Program-made: the position numbers and the translations under genes
Assembly: GCA_937923225.1 (NCBI GenBank)
Contig: CALAKR010000381.1
Coordinates: 1-6,230, forward strand
Source: an uncultured Aquabacterium sp.
Lineage (GTDB): Bacteria > Pseudomonadota > Gammaproteobacteria > Burkholderiales > Burkholderiaceae_C
Length of the DNA stretch: 6,230 nt
Direction: 5' to 3'
In this document: positions 1 to 5,801 of the stretch, in pieces
How the letters are laid out: each line of letters starts with the position of its first letter
How positions within the stretch are numbered: the first letter of the stretch is position 1
The notes under the pieces: model-generated
Database searches by the model: none
Told to the model about the DNA's origin: nothing
The model's input: the letters and a program-made list of their open reading frames with translations, nothing else

Positions 1-273
1 GGCGGTGTAGAGCTGGCCGTTGTAGGCCAGGATGTGTTCAGGCCCTTCCTGGCCCGGCCCCAACGGCCATTGCTGCAGGCCCGCCAGGCGGGTGTTGCTG
101 GCGTGCGCGCCGGTGTGGCCCTGGTCGGCCGGGGCGCTCCAGGGCACCGGCTGGACCGCAATAGGCCAGAAGAACAGGTAGGCCAGCACGGCCACCAAGG
201 GCGTCAGCCAGGTCAGCACGAAGCGTCCGAGCAGGCGGGACACGCCCAGTTGCCGCCGCCGAGGGTTGTTCAT
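1..273 (-). CDS. SMP-30/gluconolactonase-like (strictosidine synthase-type) beta-propeller protein, N-terminal fragment
   Basis: This is the first 91 codons of a gene read leftwards from an ATG at 271-273; the rest lies beyond the window edge. The N-terminus is basic (MNNPRRRQ), followed by a hydrophobic stretch at about residues 18-40 (FVLTWLTPLVAVLAYLFFW), which looks like an uncleaved membrane anchor. After it come PVPW at about 43-45 and, at about 70-90, the pattern LGPGQEGPEHILAYNGQLYT. This resembles the start of the six-bladed propeller in SMP-30/gluconolactonase and strictosidine-synthase-like proteins, where a 'GPE-[DH]-I ... G-x-LYT' strand opens the first blade. Members hydrolyse lactones or esters, but the catalytic metal ligands would lie outside the window, so no substrate can be given. 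There is no clear Shine-Dalgarno sequence in front of the ATG. It is divergent from the DUF2061 gene. The frame and family resemblance are good; the exact function is not known. Confidence 0.72.
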   Translation of the reverse strand, partial: MNNPRRRQLGVSRLLGRFVLTWLTPLVAVLAYLFFWPIAVQPVPWSAPADQGHTGAHASNTRLAGLQQWPLGPGQEGPEHILAYNGQLYTA

Positions 274-287
274 AGGATTTTTATATT

Positions 288-323
288 GCATCTATTTTTC
301 TAATTGCATTGCTCAATAGATGC
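288..323. repeat. 9-bp inverted repeat in divergent spacer, possible operator
   Basis: GCATCTATT at 288-296 and AATAGATGC at 315-323 are exact reverse complements separated by 18 bases. They sit in the middle of the AT-rich divergent spacer, between the two start codons. The arms are centred about 27 bases apart, which could suit a dimeric regulator binding two sites, or the repeat could arise by chance in AT-rich DNA. No particular regulator is recognised. Confidence 0.35.
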
Positions 324-331
324 TGAAACAC

Positions 332-351
332 CACAATGAGAACCATTCTCA
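332..351 (+). promoter_or_regulatory. Predicted Fur box (ferric uptake regulator operator)
   Basis: The 15-mer TGAGAACCATTCTCA at 337-351 is a perfect palindrome of 6-bp arms around CCA. It fits the 7-1-7 Fur site TGATAATNATTATCA at 11 of 14 informative positions. Aligned to the classical 19-bp Fur consensus, positions 332-350 match 14 of 19. The TGAGAA-NNN-TTCTCA form is common among Fur sites of pseudomonads and Burkholderiales. It lies 30 bases upstream of the DUF2061 start and overlaps a weak -10, the right position for repression by Fe-Fur. The match is seen directly; Fur binding is inferred. Confidence 0.68.
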
Positions 352-368
352 CTGCGACAACCCAGAAC

Positions 369-374
369 AAGGAG
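369..374 (+). promoter_or_regulatory. Ribosome binding site of the DUF2061 gene
   Basis: AAGGAG at 369-374 is followed by a 7-base spacer and the ATG at 382. This strong site fixes the start of the small membrane protein and rules out the ATG at 336 as its start. Confidence 0.8.
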
Positions 375-381
375 TCGGATC

Positions 382-630
382 ATGGCCAAAACAGCAACCT
401 TCGGCGTCATGCACCTGATCACGGCGTTCTCTGTCACCTATGCCTTGACGGGCAGTGTCAGCATCGCGGGCATCGTGACCTTTGTCGAACCGCTGGTCAA
501 CACGGTGATGCACTACTTCTTCGACAAGTACTGGGATCACCCCAGGGTGAAAACCCTGCGCGGCATGGTGGCTGGCTTGGCAGCGCGTCGTGTGCCGGCG
601 GCCACCGAGTCGGCAGGCCAAGTGGCCTGA
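382..630 (+). CDS. DUF2061 family small inner-membrane protein
   Basis: This is an 82-residue protein whose whole body matches the DUF2061 pattern: MAKTATFGVMH at the N-terminus, then a first hydrophobic helix at about 5-22, a short ALTGSVSIAG turn, a second helix at about 26-46 containing the conserved VEPLVNTVMHYFFDK, and a W at 51. The last 30 residues are basic, then Ala-rich and polar, and look like a disordered tail. The family is uncharacterised; members are predicted two-helix inner-membrane proteins. The start is fixed by AAGGAG seven bases upstream. A Fur-like palindrome lies 30 bases upstream, so expression may rise under iron limitation. The gene stands alone on its strand: it is divergent from the SMP-30-like gene and convergent with fpr. 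No biochemical function can be stated. Confidence 0.88.
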   Translation: MAKTATFGVMHLITAFSVTYALTGSVSIAGIVTFVEPLVNTVMHYFFDKYWDHPRVKTLRGMVAGLAARRVPAATESAGQVA

Positions 631-661
631 GCGCCTTCCCAGGCGTGGCCACCGGCAGCGA

Positions 662-677
662 CGGGGCACAGGCCCCG
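662..677. terminator. Possible bidirectional terminator hairpin between DUF2061 and fpr
   Basis: CGGGGC (662-667), a four-base ACAG loop and GCCCCG (672-677) form a perfect 6-bp GC stem in the 59-base gap between two convergent genes. There is no T-tract on either side, so it is not a classical intrinsic terminator. It may pause polymerase or protect 3' ends. Confidence 0.3.
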
Positions 678-689
678 CCGTTCATGCGT

Positions 690-1466
690 TCACTTCTCGA
701 CGAAGGCGCGTTCGATCACGTAATCGCCCGGCTCACCTTGCGAGGGGGAGATGTGGAAGCCGCGCGCATCCAGGATCTTGCACAGGTCCGTCAGCATGGA
801 GGGGCTGCCGCACATCATGGCGCGGTCGGTGGCCGGGTTCAGCGGCTGCAGGCCGATGTCGGCGGCCATTTTGCCGTTCTCGATCAGGTCGGTCAGGCGG
901 CCCTGGTTGCGGAACGCCTCGCGGGTGACCAGCGGGTAGTAGATCAGCTTGTCGCGTACCAACTCGCCCAGCAGTTCGTGGTCGGGCAGGTCCTGGCTGA
1001 TGAAGTCGTGATAAGCCAGTTCGCTCACCGTGCGCACGCCGTGCACCAGCACCACCTTCTCGAATTTCTCGTAGGTGTACGGATCCTGGATGATGCTCAT
1101 GAACGGGGCCAGGCCCGTGCCGGTGCCGAACAGGTACAGGTTCATCGCGGGCTTGAGGTCATCGACCACCAGCGTGCCCACGGCCTTGCGGCTGACCAGG
1201 ATCTTGTCGCCCACCTGCAGGTGTTGCAGGCGCGAGGTGAGGGGGCCATCCTGCACCTTGATGCTCAGGAACTCCAGGTGCTCTTCGTAATTGGCGCTGG
1301 CGATGGAGTAGGCTCGCATCAGCGGCTTGCCGTTGACCTCCAGGCCGATCATCACGAAGTGGCCGCTGGCGAAGCGCAGAGCCGGGTCGCGCGTGGTCTT
1401 GAAACTGAACAGCGTGTCATTCCAGTGGTGGACGTGGGTGACGGTTTCGTGATTGAACGCGGCCAT
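690..1466 (-). CDS. fpr: Ferredoxin/flavodoxin--NADP+ reductase
   Basis: This is a 258-residue cytoplasmic FAD enzyme (EC 1.18.1.2/1.19.1.1 type) that moves electrons between NADPH and ferredoxin or flavodoxin. The N-terminal FAD-binding barrel carries RAYSIAS at 51-57 (the RxYS flavin motif) and KVQDGPLTSRL at 70-80, which contacts the pyrophosphate. The NADP-binding half carries GTGTGLAPF at 114-122, HGVRTVSELAY at 142-152 and MMCGSPSM at 217-224, with the usual Cys. The chain ends AFVEK, so an aromatic residue near the C-terminus stacks on the flavin and a short tail follows. From memory, this matches the Azotobacter/Rhodobacter type (subclass I) rather than E. coli Fpr, which ends at the aromatic residue. 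Length is typical. GAGG (plus positions 1477-1480) lies 10 bases before the ATG. In pseudomonads this enzyme is tied to oxidative stress and iron-sulfur metabolism. No SoxR- or Fur-type site is evident upstream. The gene is transcribed divergently from queC. Confidence 0.95.
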   Translation of the reverse strand: MAAFNHETVTHVHHWNDTLFSFKTTRDPALRFASGHFVMIGLEVNGKPLMRAYSIASANYEEHLEFLSIKVQDGPLTSRLQHLQVGDKILVSRKAVGTLVVDDLKPAMNLYLFGTGTGLAPFMSIIQDPYTYEKFEKVVLVHGVRTVSELAYHDFISQDLPDHELLGELVRDKLIYYPLVTREAFRNQGRLTDLIENGKMAADIGLQPLNPATDRAMMCGSPSMLTDLCKILDARGFHISPSQGEPGDYVIERAFVEK

Positions 1467-1544
1467 GTTGGCGGTACCTCAGCTAATCCTGACGAAAACC
1501 CTAGATTCTCGCTCACAACGCGAACTATTCAAAATGCGCAGCGT

Positions 1545-1576
1545 GCCGACCCCGTGTTTTCGGGGCTTTGCTCGGC
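1545..1576. repeat. Imperfect stem-loop in the fpr/queC divergent spacer
   Basis: GCCGA plus CCCCG at 1545-1554 pairs with CGGGG at 1561-1565 and TCGGC at 1572-1576. This gives a 10-bp stem interrupted on one side by a six-base CTTTGC bulge, with a TGTTTT loop. It lies about 80 bases before fpr and 60 before queC, so it could be part of either 5' leader. It does not match a preQ1 riboswitch architecture that I know. Function unknown. Confidence 0.35.
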
Positions 1577-1601
1577 ATAAGGTATGTTGAAATTCGAATA
1601 A

Positions 1602-1623
1602 GGGCCGCATCTGCTGCCGGCCC
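1602..1623 (+). promoter_or_regulatory. Hairpin just upstream of the queC start
   Basis: GGGCCG (1602-1607) pairs perfectly with CGGCCC (1618-1623) around a 10-base loop. An alternative pairing of GGGCC/GGCCC plus GCA/TGC with a bulge closes the loop to five bases. The stem ends 13 bases before the ATG at 1637, where a ribosome would load, and no Shine-Dalgarno is visible between them. It could limit translation initiation. The pairing is seen; the regulatory role is inferred. Confidence 0.3.
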
Positions 1624-1636
1624 ATGATGTTTGTCC

Positions 1637-2425
1637 ATGACCTCCCCTGTCGCTCCTTCCGCCGGCCCCCCGTCTGCGTCGCCCGCCGCCGCCGATGCCG
1701 CGCAACTGACTGGTCTTGACCCGCGCACCGCCCTGGTGGTGTTTTCTGGTGGTCAGGATTCCACCGCCTGCCTGGCCTGGGCGCTCGAGCGCTACACCCA
1801 TGTGGAAACCGTTGGCTTCGACTATGGCCAGCGCCATCGGGTGGAGCTTCACTGCCGCAGCCGTGTGCGCTCCGAAATCTCGCGAGAGTTTCCCCACTGG
1901 GCGCCGCGCCTGGGCAGCGATCATTTGCTGGATCTGCGCCTGCTCGGCCAGCTGTCCGACACAGCCCTGACCGAGACCCGCGCCATCACGATGCAGGCCA
2001 ATGGTTTGCCCAACACCTTCGTGCCCGGGCGCAACCTGCTGTTCCTGAACTTTGCCGCATCGCTGGCCTACCGCCGGGGCGCCTCGGTGCTGGTGGGCGG
2101 CATGTGCGAGACCGACTATTCCGGCTACCCCGATTGCCGCGACAACACGCTCAAGGCCCTGCAGGTCGCCATCAGCCTCGGCATGGACACGCCCATGACC
2201 ATCGAGACGCCGCTGATGTGGCTGACCAAAGCGCAGACCTGGGCCCTGTCCGACCAGTTGGGCGGCGAGGCCCTGACCTGGATCGTCAAGGAGCACACCC
2301 ACACCTGCTACCTGGGTGACCGCAGCGTGCGGCATGCCTGGGGTTATGGCTGCGGCCAGTGTCCGGCCTGCGTGTTGCGACGCGAAGGCTTCGATGCCTG
2401 GGAGTCGTCGCGCACTGGGGCATGA
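1637..2425 (+). CDS. queC: 7-cyano-7-deazaguanine (preQ0) synthase QueC
   Basis: This 262-residue cytoplasmic enzyme converts 7-carboxy-7-deazaguanine, ammonia and ATP to preQ0, a step in making the tRNA nucleoside queuosine. The PP-loop ATP-binding motif SGGQDS is at 37-42, followed by TACLAWAL, and [12 protein letters not shown] is the usual substrate-side strand. [17 protein letters not shown] and [15 protein letters not shown] are family signatures. The zinc site is Cys224, Cys239, Cys242 and Cys245 (CYLGD ... YGCGQCPAC). The first zinc spacing is C-X14-C, longer than the C-X8-C I recall for E. coli and Bacillus. The protein starts with about 30 Ala/Pro/Ser-rich residues before the core. 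The only start options are ATG at 1637, used here, or TTG at 1631; neither has a clear ribosome binding site. It is followed after 34 bases by lemA on the same strand. No queD, queE or queF gene is in the window. Confidence 0.96.
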   Translation: MTSPVAPSAGPPSASPAAADAAQLTGLDPRTALVVFSGGQDSTACLAWALERYTHVETVGFDYGQRHRVELHCRSRVRSEISREFPHWAPRLGSDHLLDLRLLGQLSDTALTETRAITMQANGLPNTFVPGRNLLFLNFAASLAYRRGASVLVGGMCETDYSGYPDCRDNTLKALQVAISLGMDTPMTIETPLMWLTKAQTWALSDQLGGEALTWIVKEHTHTCYLGDRSVRHAWGYGCGQCPACVLRREGFDAWESSRTGA

Positions 2426-2445
2426 TGGAGCCCTCTCAACACCAC

Positions 2446-2451
2446 AAGGGG
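2446..2451 (+). promoter_or_regulatory. Ribosome binding site of lemA
   Basis: AAGGGG at 2446-2451 lies eight bases before the ATG at 2460. It decides the start over upstream in-frame codons, which would run back into the queC coding region. Confidence 0.7.
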
Positions 2452-2459
2452 ATGCGGCC

Positions 2460-3053
2460 ATGAGCCTCACGCAGATCATCACGCTGGCGGTGCTGGGCCT
2501 GTTGATCTTCTGGGCGGTCGGCGCCTACAACCGGCTGGTGCGCCTGCGCAATGCCATCACCAATGCCTTTGCGCAGATCGATGTGCAGCTCAAGCGCCGG
2601 CACGATCTGATCCCCAACCTGGTGGATGTGGCCCGCAAGTACCTTGAGCATGAGCGCGAGACGCTGGAGCGTGTCACGGCTGCGCGCAACCAGGCGATCG
2701 CCGCGGCGGACCTGGTGCGCGCCCGCCCGGGCCAGCCGGGGCCGGTCAAGAGCCTGGGCCTGGCCGAAGAGGTGCTGGCCACGGCCATGAGGGGCTTCAA
2801 CGCCGTGGTCGAGTCCTACCCGGAGCTCAAGGCCGACGAAACCCTGCAGCGCCTGAGCGAAGAGCTCACGCACACCGAGAACAAGGTGGCCTTCGCGCGC
2901 CAGCTGTTCAACGACGCCACGCTGGACTACAACAACGCGGCCCAGCAGTTCCCCGCCAATGTGGTGGCGGGCGTGTTCGGGTTTCGTGAACTGCCGATGC
3001 TGCAGGCCACGGCCAGCGAAGCCGAGCGTGCACCGGTCAAGGTCAGCCTCTGA
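2460..3053 (+). CDS. lemA: LemA family membrane protein
   Basis: This is a 197-residue protein with a single N-terminal membrane helix at about 4-22 (ITLAVLGLLIFWAVGAY) and a long helical body, the standard LemA layout. Diagnostic segments are YNRLVRLRN at 23-31, DVQLKRRHDLIPNLV at 41-55 (the most conserved family motif), the LTHTENKVAFARQLFND helix around 136-152, and YNNAAQQFPANVVAGVFGF at 157-175. Length is typical. The family is found across bacteria and is anchored in the inner membrane; its molecular role is not settled. It is often encoded beside an M48 peptidase or TPM-domain proteins, as here. The gene has an AAGGGG ribosome site, begins 34 bases after queC, and is followed 34 bases later by the M48 gene, so co-translation from one message is likely. 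This LemA protein should not be confused with the Pseudomonas sensor kinase once called LemA (GacS). Confidence 0.95.
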   Translation: MSLTQIITLAVLGLLIFWAVGAYNRLVRLRNAITNAFAQIDVQLKRRHDLIPNLVDVARKYLEHERETLERVTAARNQAIAAADLVRARPGQPGPVKSLGLAEEVLATAMRGFNAVVESYPELKADETLQRLSEELTHTENKVAFARQLFNDATLDYNNAAQQFPANVVAGVFGFRELPMLQATASEAERAPVKVSL

Positions 3054-3087
3054 CCTGCTGATGCCCTTGCCCTGACACGGCCCCGCT

Positions 3088-5037
3088 ATGCGCTTTTGGC
3101 AACAACAGGCCCAGGCCCGTGACCAGACCTGGCGTCTGCTGCTGTGGTTCGCCTTGTTGGTGCTGGTGCTGGTGGTGGCTGTCAATGCGGTGCTGGCGTT
3201 GGTCTACCGCCTGGTGATGCCCTTCAGCACCGGCTGGCCGCAATTGTTCTTCGAGACCAACACCGCGATGGTGTTGCTGTTCGTGGTCGGCGGCGCCTGG
3301 GTGGAAGCCTGGCGCCTGCGCGATGGCGGTGGCGTACGCGTGGCGCACTGGATGGGCGGTGTCGAAGTGCAGGACGATGGCGATGCCCTCAAGCGCCGCC
3401 TGCTCAACGTGGTCGACGAGATGGCGCTGGCCTCCGGCCAACCCTTGCCACGCGTGTTCGTCCTGCCGCGCGAGAACGCCATCAACGCCTTCGTGGCGGG
3501 CTGGTCGCCCGAGACCTCGGCGCTGTGCGTGACGCAGGGCGCGCTGGACCGCCTGACCCGGGCCGAGCTGCAGGGCTTGGTCGCACATGAATTCGGGCAC
3601 CTGTCCGAGGGCGACGGCCGCCTGAGCATGCGCCTGCTGGCGCTGGTGTGGGGCCTGTCGCTGGTGCACGGCTGGGGGCGACACCTCATGAGCGCTGATG
3701 CGAACGGCCGCGTGCAAGCCTTGCCCTGGCTGGTGGGCTCGGTGGTGGCCGCCGTGGGCTGGCTGGGGTGGCTCTGCGGGCGCCTGCTGCAGGCGGCGGT
3801 GTCGCGCCAGCGTGAGTTTTTGGCCGATGCCCGGGCAATTCAGTTCACGCGGGCCAAGGACGGCCTGGGGCAGGTGTTGCGCAAGGTGCTGCATGAGCAG
3901 CAAACCCACAACGATCGACTGGCCCATCCTCAGGCCGATGCGCTGGCTTTTCTGTGGCTGAGTGCCCCAGGGTGGGCTGCCCGGCTGGCATCGCACCCAC
4001 CACTGCCCGAGCGCATCCGGCGCATCTACGGCACGGTGCGTGCCTCGCTGCCATCGATGCGGGATGCAGGGCACCAGGGCTTGTCCACCGAGCCCCGGCA
4101 TGTACCGGCCGGGGCCCTGGCGGCACACGGCGGTGGTGCGCTGTCACCCCATACCGCACCGGGCTCCTTGCCCTACAGCCTGCCGCCAAGCACCTTGCCG
4201 CCGCCCGCCTCGACAACGCCGCGCCTGCTGCCCGACGTGGCAACGCGAGACATCCTGGCGCGCATGCGCCTGTTGGCCGGCCCCACGCAGCAGCGGGTGG
4301 CCATTCTGGCCTTGCTGATGCGGCCCGACAACGAGGCCGAGCAGCGCTTCTGGGGGCAATCCACGCGAGACCTGCATGGTTCGGCCCAGATCCTGGCCGA
4401 TGTGCAGGCCTTGCCCGTGGCTTACCGCCTGCCCGAGTTCGAGCGCATGCTGGCGCAGATGGCCTATGAGCCGGTGGCCCGTCGGCGTGAACTGGTGGTG
4501 GCCTGTCGCGAGCTCCTGCGTGCGGATGGCAAGGTGTCACCCCGTGATCGCCTGTGGTGGCTGGCCTTGCGGCACCGCATGGGTGAGGTCAGCAGCACCA
4601 CCGGGGCCTTCATGCGGCCGGTGACGGGGCAGGGGCGTGATCTGACCCAGCTCGAAGCGGATGAACGTGACCACGTGGCCCGCTTCAGCGCCTACCTGGC
4701 GCGGATCCTGCCCGTGCAGTCCGAGGGAAGTGAGCCCACTGCAGCAGGGCTGGCCTGGTACCGCAGCGTGATGGCGCGTTGCCATCTGCCGGGCACGCCC
4801 TGGCCGCCGTGCGAGCCGCCCGATGCGGATGCGCTCATGCACGCCCTGGCCGGGGTGCAGGAGCTGTCGTGGGTGATGCGCCCGCAACTGGTGCGTGCCT
4901 GGGTGGAAGAGGCCCTGAACCACAGCCCCGGAGGGCTGATGGGCATGGACACGGCCGATGCCTTGCGCCTGGCGGCAGGGCTGCTGGACACCCCCTTGCC
5001 GCCGGCGCTGGCGGCCCACTACCCCAAAGTGCCTTAA
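3088..5037 (+). CDS. M48 family membrane zinc metallopeptidase with long C-terminal TerB-like extension
   Basis: This is a 649-residue protein in two halves. The first half is an M48 (Ste24/HtpX-type) peptidase. Membrane helices are at about 17-43 and 58-73, and hydrophobic segments at about 181-197 and 211-236. The zinc and catalytic motif HEFGH is at 167-171, the third zinc ligand Glu243 lies in QREFLAD, and the late motif SHPPLPERIRR is at 302-312. Residues 330-385 are a Pro/Ala/Ser-rich linker. The second half is soluble; ELVVACRELLRADGKVSPRD at about 468-487 followed by helices resembles a TerB-like domain, and the C-terminus (DTADALRLAAGLLDTPLPPA, 621-640) has a similar helical pattern. 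HtpX is about 290 residues and lacks this extension. All catalytic residues are present, so the enzyme is probably active, with its active site at the membrane face. There is no clear ribosome site at the ATG at 3088; translation may be coupled to lemA. The substrate is unknown. Confidence 0.93.
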   Translation: MRFWQQQAQARDQTWRLLLWFALLVLVLVVAVNAVLALVYRLVMPFSTGWPQLFFETNTAMVLLFVVGGAWVEAWRLRDGGGVRVAHWMGGVEVQDDGDALKRRLLNVVDEMALASGQPLPRVFVLPRENAINAFVAGWSPETSALCVTQGALDRLTRAELQGLVAHEFGHLSEGDGRLSMRLLALVWGLSLVHGWGRHLMSADANGRVQALPWLVGSVVAAVGWLGWLCGRLLQAAVSRQREFLADARAIQFTRAKDGLGQVLRKVLHEQQTHNDRLAHPQADALAFLWLSAPGWAARLASHPPLPERIRRIYGTVRASLPSMRDAGHQGLSTEPRHVPAGALAAHGGGALSPHTAPGSLPYSLPPSTLPPPASTTPRLLPDVATRDILARMRLLAGPTQQRVAILALLMRPDNEAEQRFWGQSTRDLHGSAQILADVQALPVAYRLPEFERMLAQMAYEPVARRRELVVACRELLRADGKVSPRDRLWWLALRHRMGEVSSTTGAFMRPVTGQGRDLTQLEADERDHVARFSAYLARILPVQSEGSEPTAAGLAWYRSVMARCHLPGTPWPPCEPPDADALMHALAGVQELSWVMRPQLVRAWVEEALNHSPGGLMGMDTADALRLAAGLLDTPLPPALAAHYPKVP

Positions 5038-5047
5038 GCCTCAAGAA

Positions 5048-5062
5048 GAGCGCTGGGCGCTC
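5048..5062. terminator. Hairpin terminator between convergent M48 and chalcone-isomerase-like genes
   Basis: GAGCGC (5048-5053), a three-base TGG loop and GCGCTC (5057-5062) form a perfect 6-bp stem in the 23-base gap between convergent stop codons. It runs one to two bases into the minus-strand stop codon at 5061-5063. On the minus strand the stem is followed by TTCTTGAG, a weak U-run, so it better suits termination of the leftward operon. On the plus strand a GGGCTC-rich direct repeat follows, with no T-tract. Confidence 0.45.
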
Positions 5063-5786
5063 AGGGCTCAGGGCTCGGGTTGACGGTGCCGCCGCCCACG
5101 CGGTTCATCTTGGTCAGGCCCAGCAAACCATTGCGCAACTCGGCCGGTGCGTGCGGGCCGATGTACATGCGCAGGTAGATCTGGTAGGCCAGCTCGTTGT
5201 TGATGCCCATCGGGTCATTGGCATTGTCGCCGGTGAGCTGTTTGCCGTTGTGCGTGGCCATCCAGCCGCGTCCAGGCACCCAGTCCAGGTTGACCACATC
5301 ACCCTTGACCACGCGCTTGACGTTCGCGTAGGCCGAGCCGATCTGGCCGATCACGTCGATGAGCTTCTTGAACTCTTCGTCGGTGGCCACCTGCTTGAAG
5401 TCTGCGATGAAGATGCGCGAGATGGTCGACGACGTGAACTCGCGCAGGATGTTGAGCTGGATGCGGCGTAGCCCGTCGAGCTTCATCACCGCTTCGGCCG
5501 TGGTGCGCTTTTCGGGCAGGTACAGGGCCGTCACGTCGGCCTTGAAGTAGCCCCGCTTGCGCAGGCCGATGCCGTTGAGCACCAGCTTCTTGCCGTAGGC
5601 GGTGATGGACTCTTCGATCTCGACGCCTTCGAGCTCAACGGCGGCCTTGACCTCCGGTGTCCACAGCACGAAGGCGCTGGCCGCCGCGCCGGCCACGAAG
5701 GCGCGGCGTGAGATCAGCAGTTGCTCAACAGCATCCGGGCTGCTGTCGGTGGGGGCCGTATCGACCCTGTTGAGAGGATCCGACAT
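5061..5786 (-). CDS. Tat-exported chalcone-isomerase-like (Chalcone_3) periplasmic protein
   Basis: This is a 241-residue protein. A twin-arginine signal is visible: a polar N-region of about 25 residues, SRRAF at 26-30, a hydrophobic core VAGAAASAFVLW at about 31-42, then a likely cleavage near VKAA at 46-49. The mature part matches the bacterial chalcone-isomerase-like fold: VELEGVEIEESI at 50-61, LVLNGIGLRKRGYFKADVTALYLPEK at about 68-93, RRIQLNILREFTSS at 107-120, KGDVVNLDWVPGRGWMATHNG at 161-181, and YQIYLRMYIGPHAPAELRNGLLG near the end. In plants the fold isomerises chalcones or binds fatty acids; bacterial members of this subgroup have no firmly known substrate, and I cannot confirm catalytic residues here. 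Use of the Tat route suggests folding before export. GGAGG (plus 5793-5797) sits six bases before the ATG. It is downstream of the SphA-like gene by 15 bases, so the two probably form one operon. Confidence 0.88.
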   Translation of the reverse strand: MSDPLNRVDTAPTDSSPDAVEQLLISRRAFVAGAAASAFVLWTPEVKAAVELEGVEIEESITAYGKKLVLNGIGLRKRGYFKADVTALYLPEKRTTAEAVMKLDGLRRIQLNILREFTSSTISRIFIADFKQVATDEEFKKLIDVIGQIGSAYANVKRVVKGDVVNLDWVPGRGWMATHNGKQLTGDNANDPMGINNELAYQIYLRMYIGPHAPAELRNGLLGLTKMNRVGGGTVNPSPEP

Positions 5787-5792
5787 GAGGCA

Positions 5793-5797
5793 CCTCC
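5793..5797 (-). promoter_or_regulatory. Ribosome binding site of the chalcone-isomerase-like gene
   Basis: GGAGG on the minus strand lies six bases before the ATG at 5786, inside the 15-base gap after the SphA-like stop codon. This strong site supports the start that includes the full twin-arginine signal peptide. Confidence 0.75.
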
Positions 5798-5801
5798 GTG
5801 T

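Larger units (their letters stand above)
274..381. promoter_or_regulatory. AT-rich divergent intergenic/promoter region
   Basis: This 108-base spacer separates the leftward SMP-30-like gene from the rightward DUF2061 gene and is strikingly AT-rich compared with the surrounding coding DNA. On the minus strand a TATAAA (plus positions 280-285) lies so close to the 273 start that it could act as a -10 for a nearly leaderless message, but I see no matching -35. On the plus strand TTGCTC (309-314) and CACAAT (332-337), 17 bases apart, form a weak -35/-10 pair that the Fur box would overlap. The promoter assignments are guesses; the divergent geometry and base composition are directly visible. Confidence 0.5.

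Noticed and set aside
336..1580. 414-residue open frame on the plus strand, mostly antisense to fpr
   Set aside because: Its sequence is a shadow of the fpr codons in a high-GC genome (rich in H, V, Q, A, with no family pattern), its ATG lies inside the Fur palindrome, and it runs through the real DUF2061 gene in another frame.
1545..1623. Possible preQ1 riboswitch before queC
   Set aside because: The hairpins lack the short C-rich loop with A-rich pseudoknot tail of class I and do not match what I recall of classes II or III, so only an unclassified leader is reported.
2316..2459. N-terminal extension of LemA back into queC
   Set aside because: The upstream residues are an out-of-frame reading of queC, while the ATG at 2460 has AAGGGG eight bases before it and starts directly at the expected membrane helix.
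1529..2482. 317-residue open frame antisense to queC
   Set aside because: Low-complexity Gly/Arg/Ala/His content with no recognisable motif; queC on the plus strand has complete PP-loop and zinc motifs.
3043..4128. 361-residue open frame antisense to the M48 gene
   Set aside because: Rich in His/Gln/Arg with no motif; typical shadow of a GC-biased codon third position. The M48 frame carries HEFGH and other conserved motifs.
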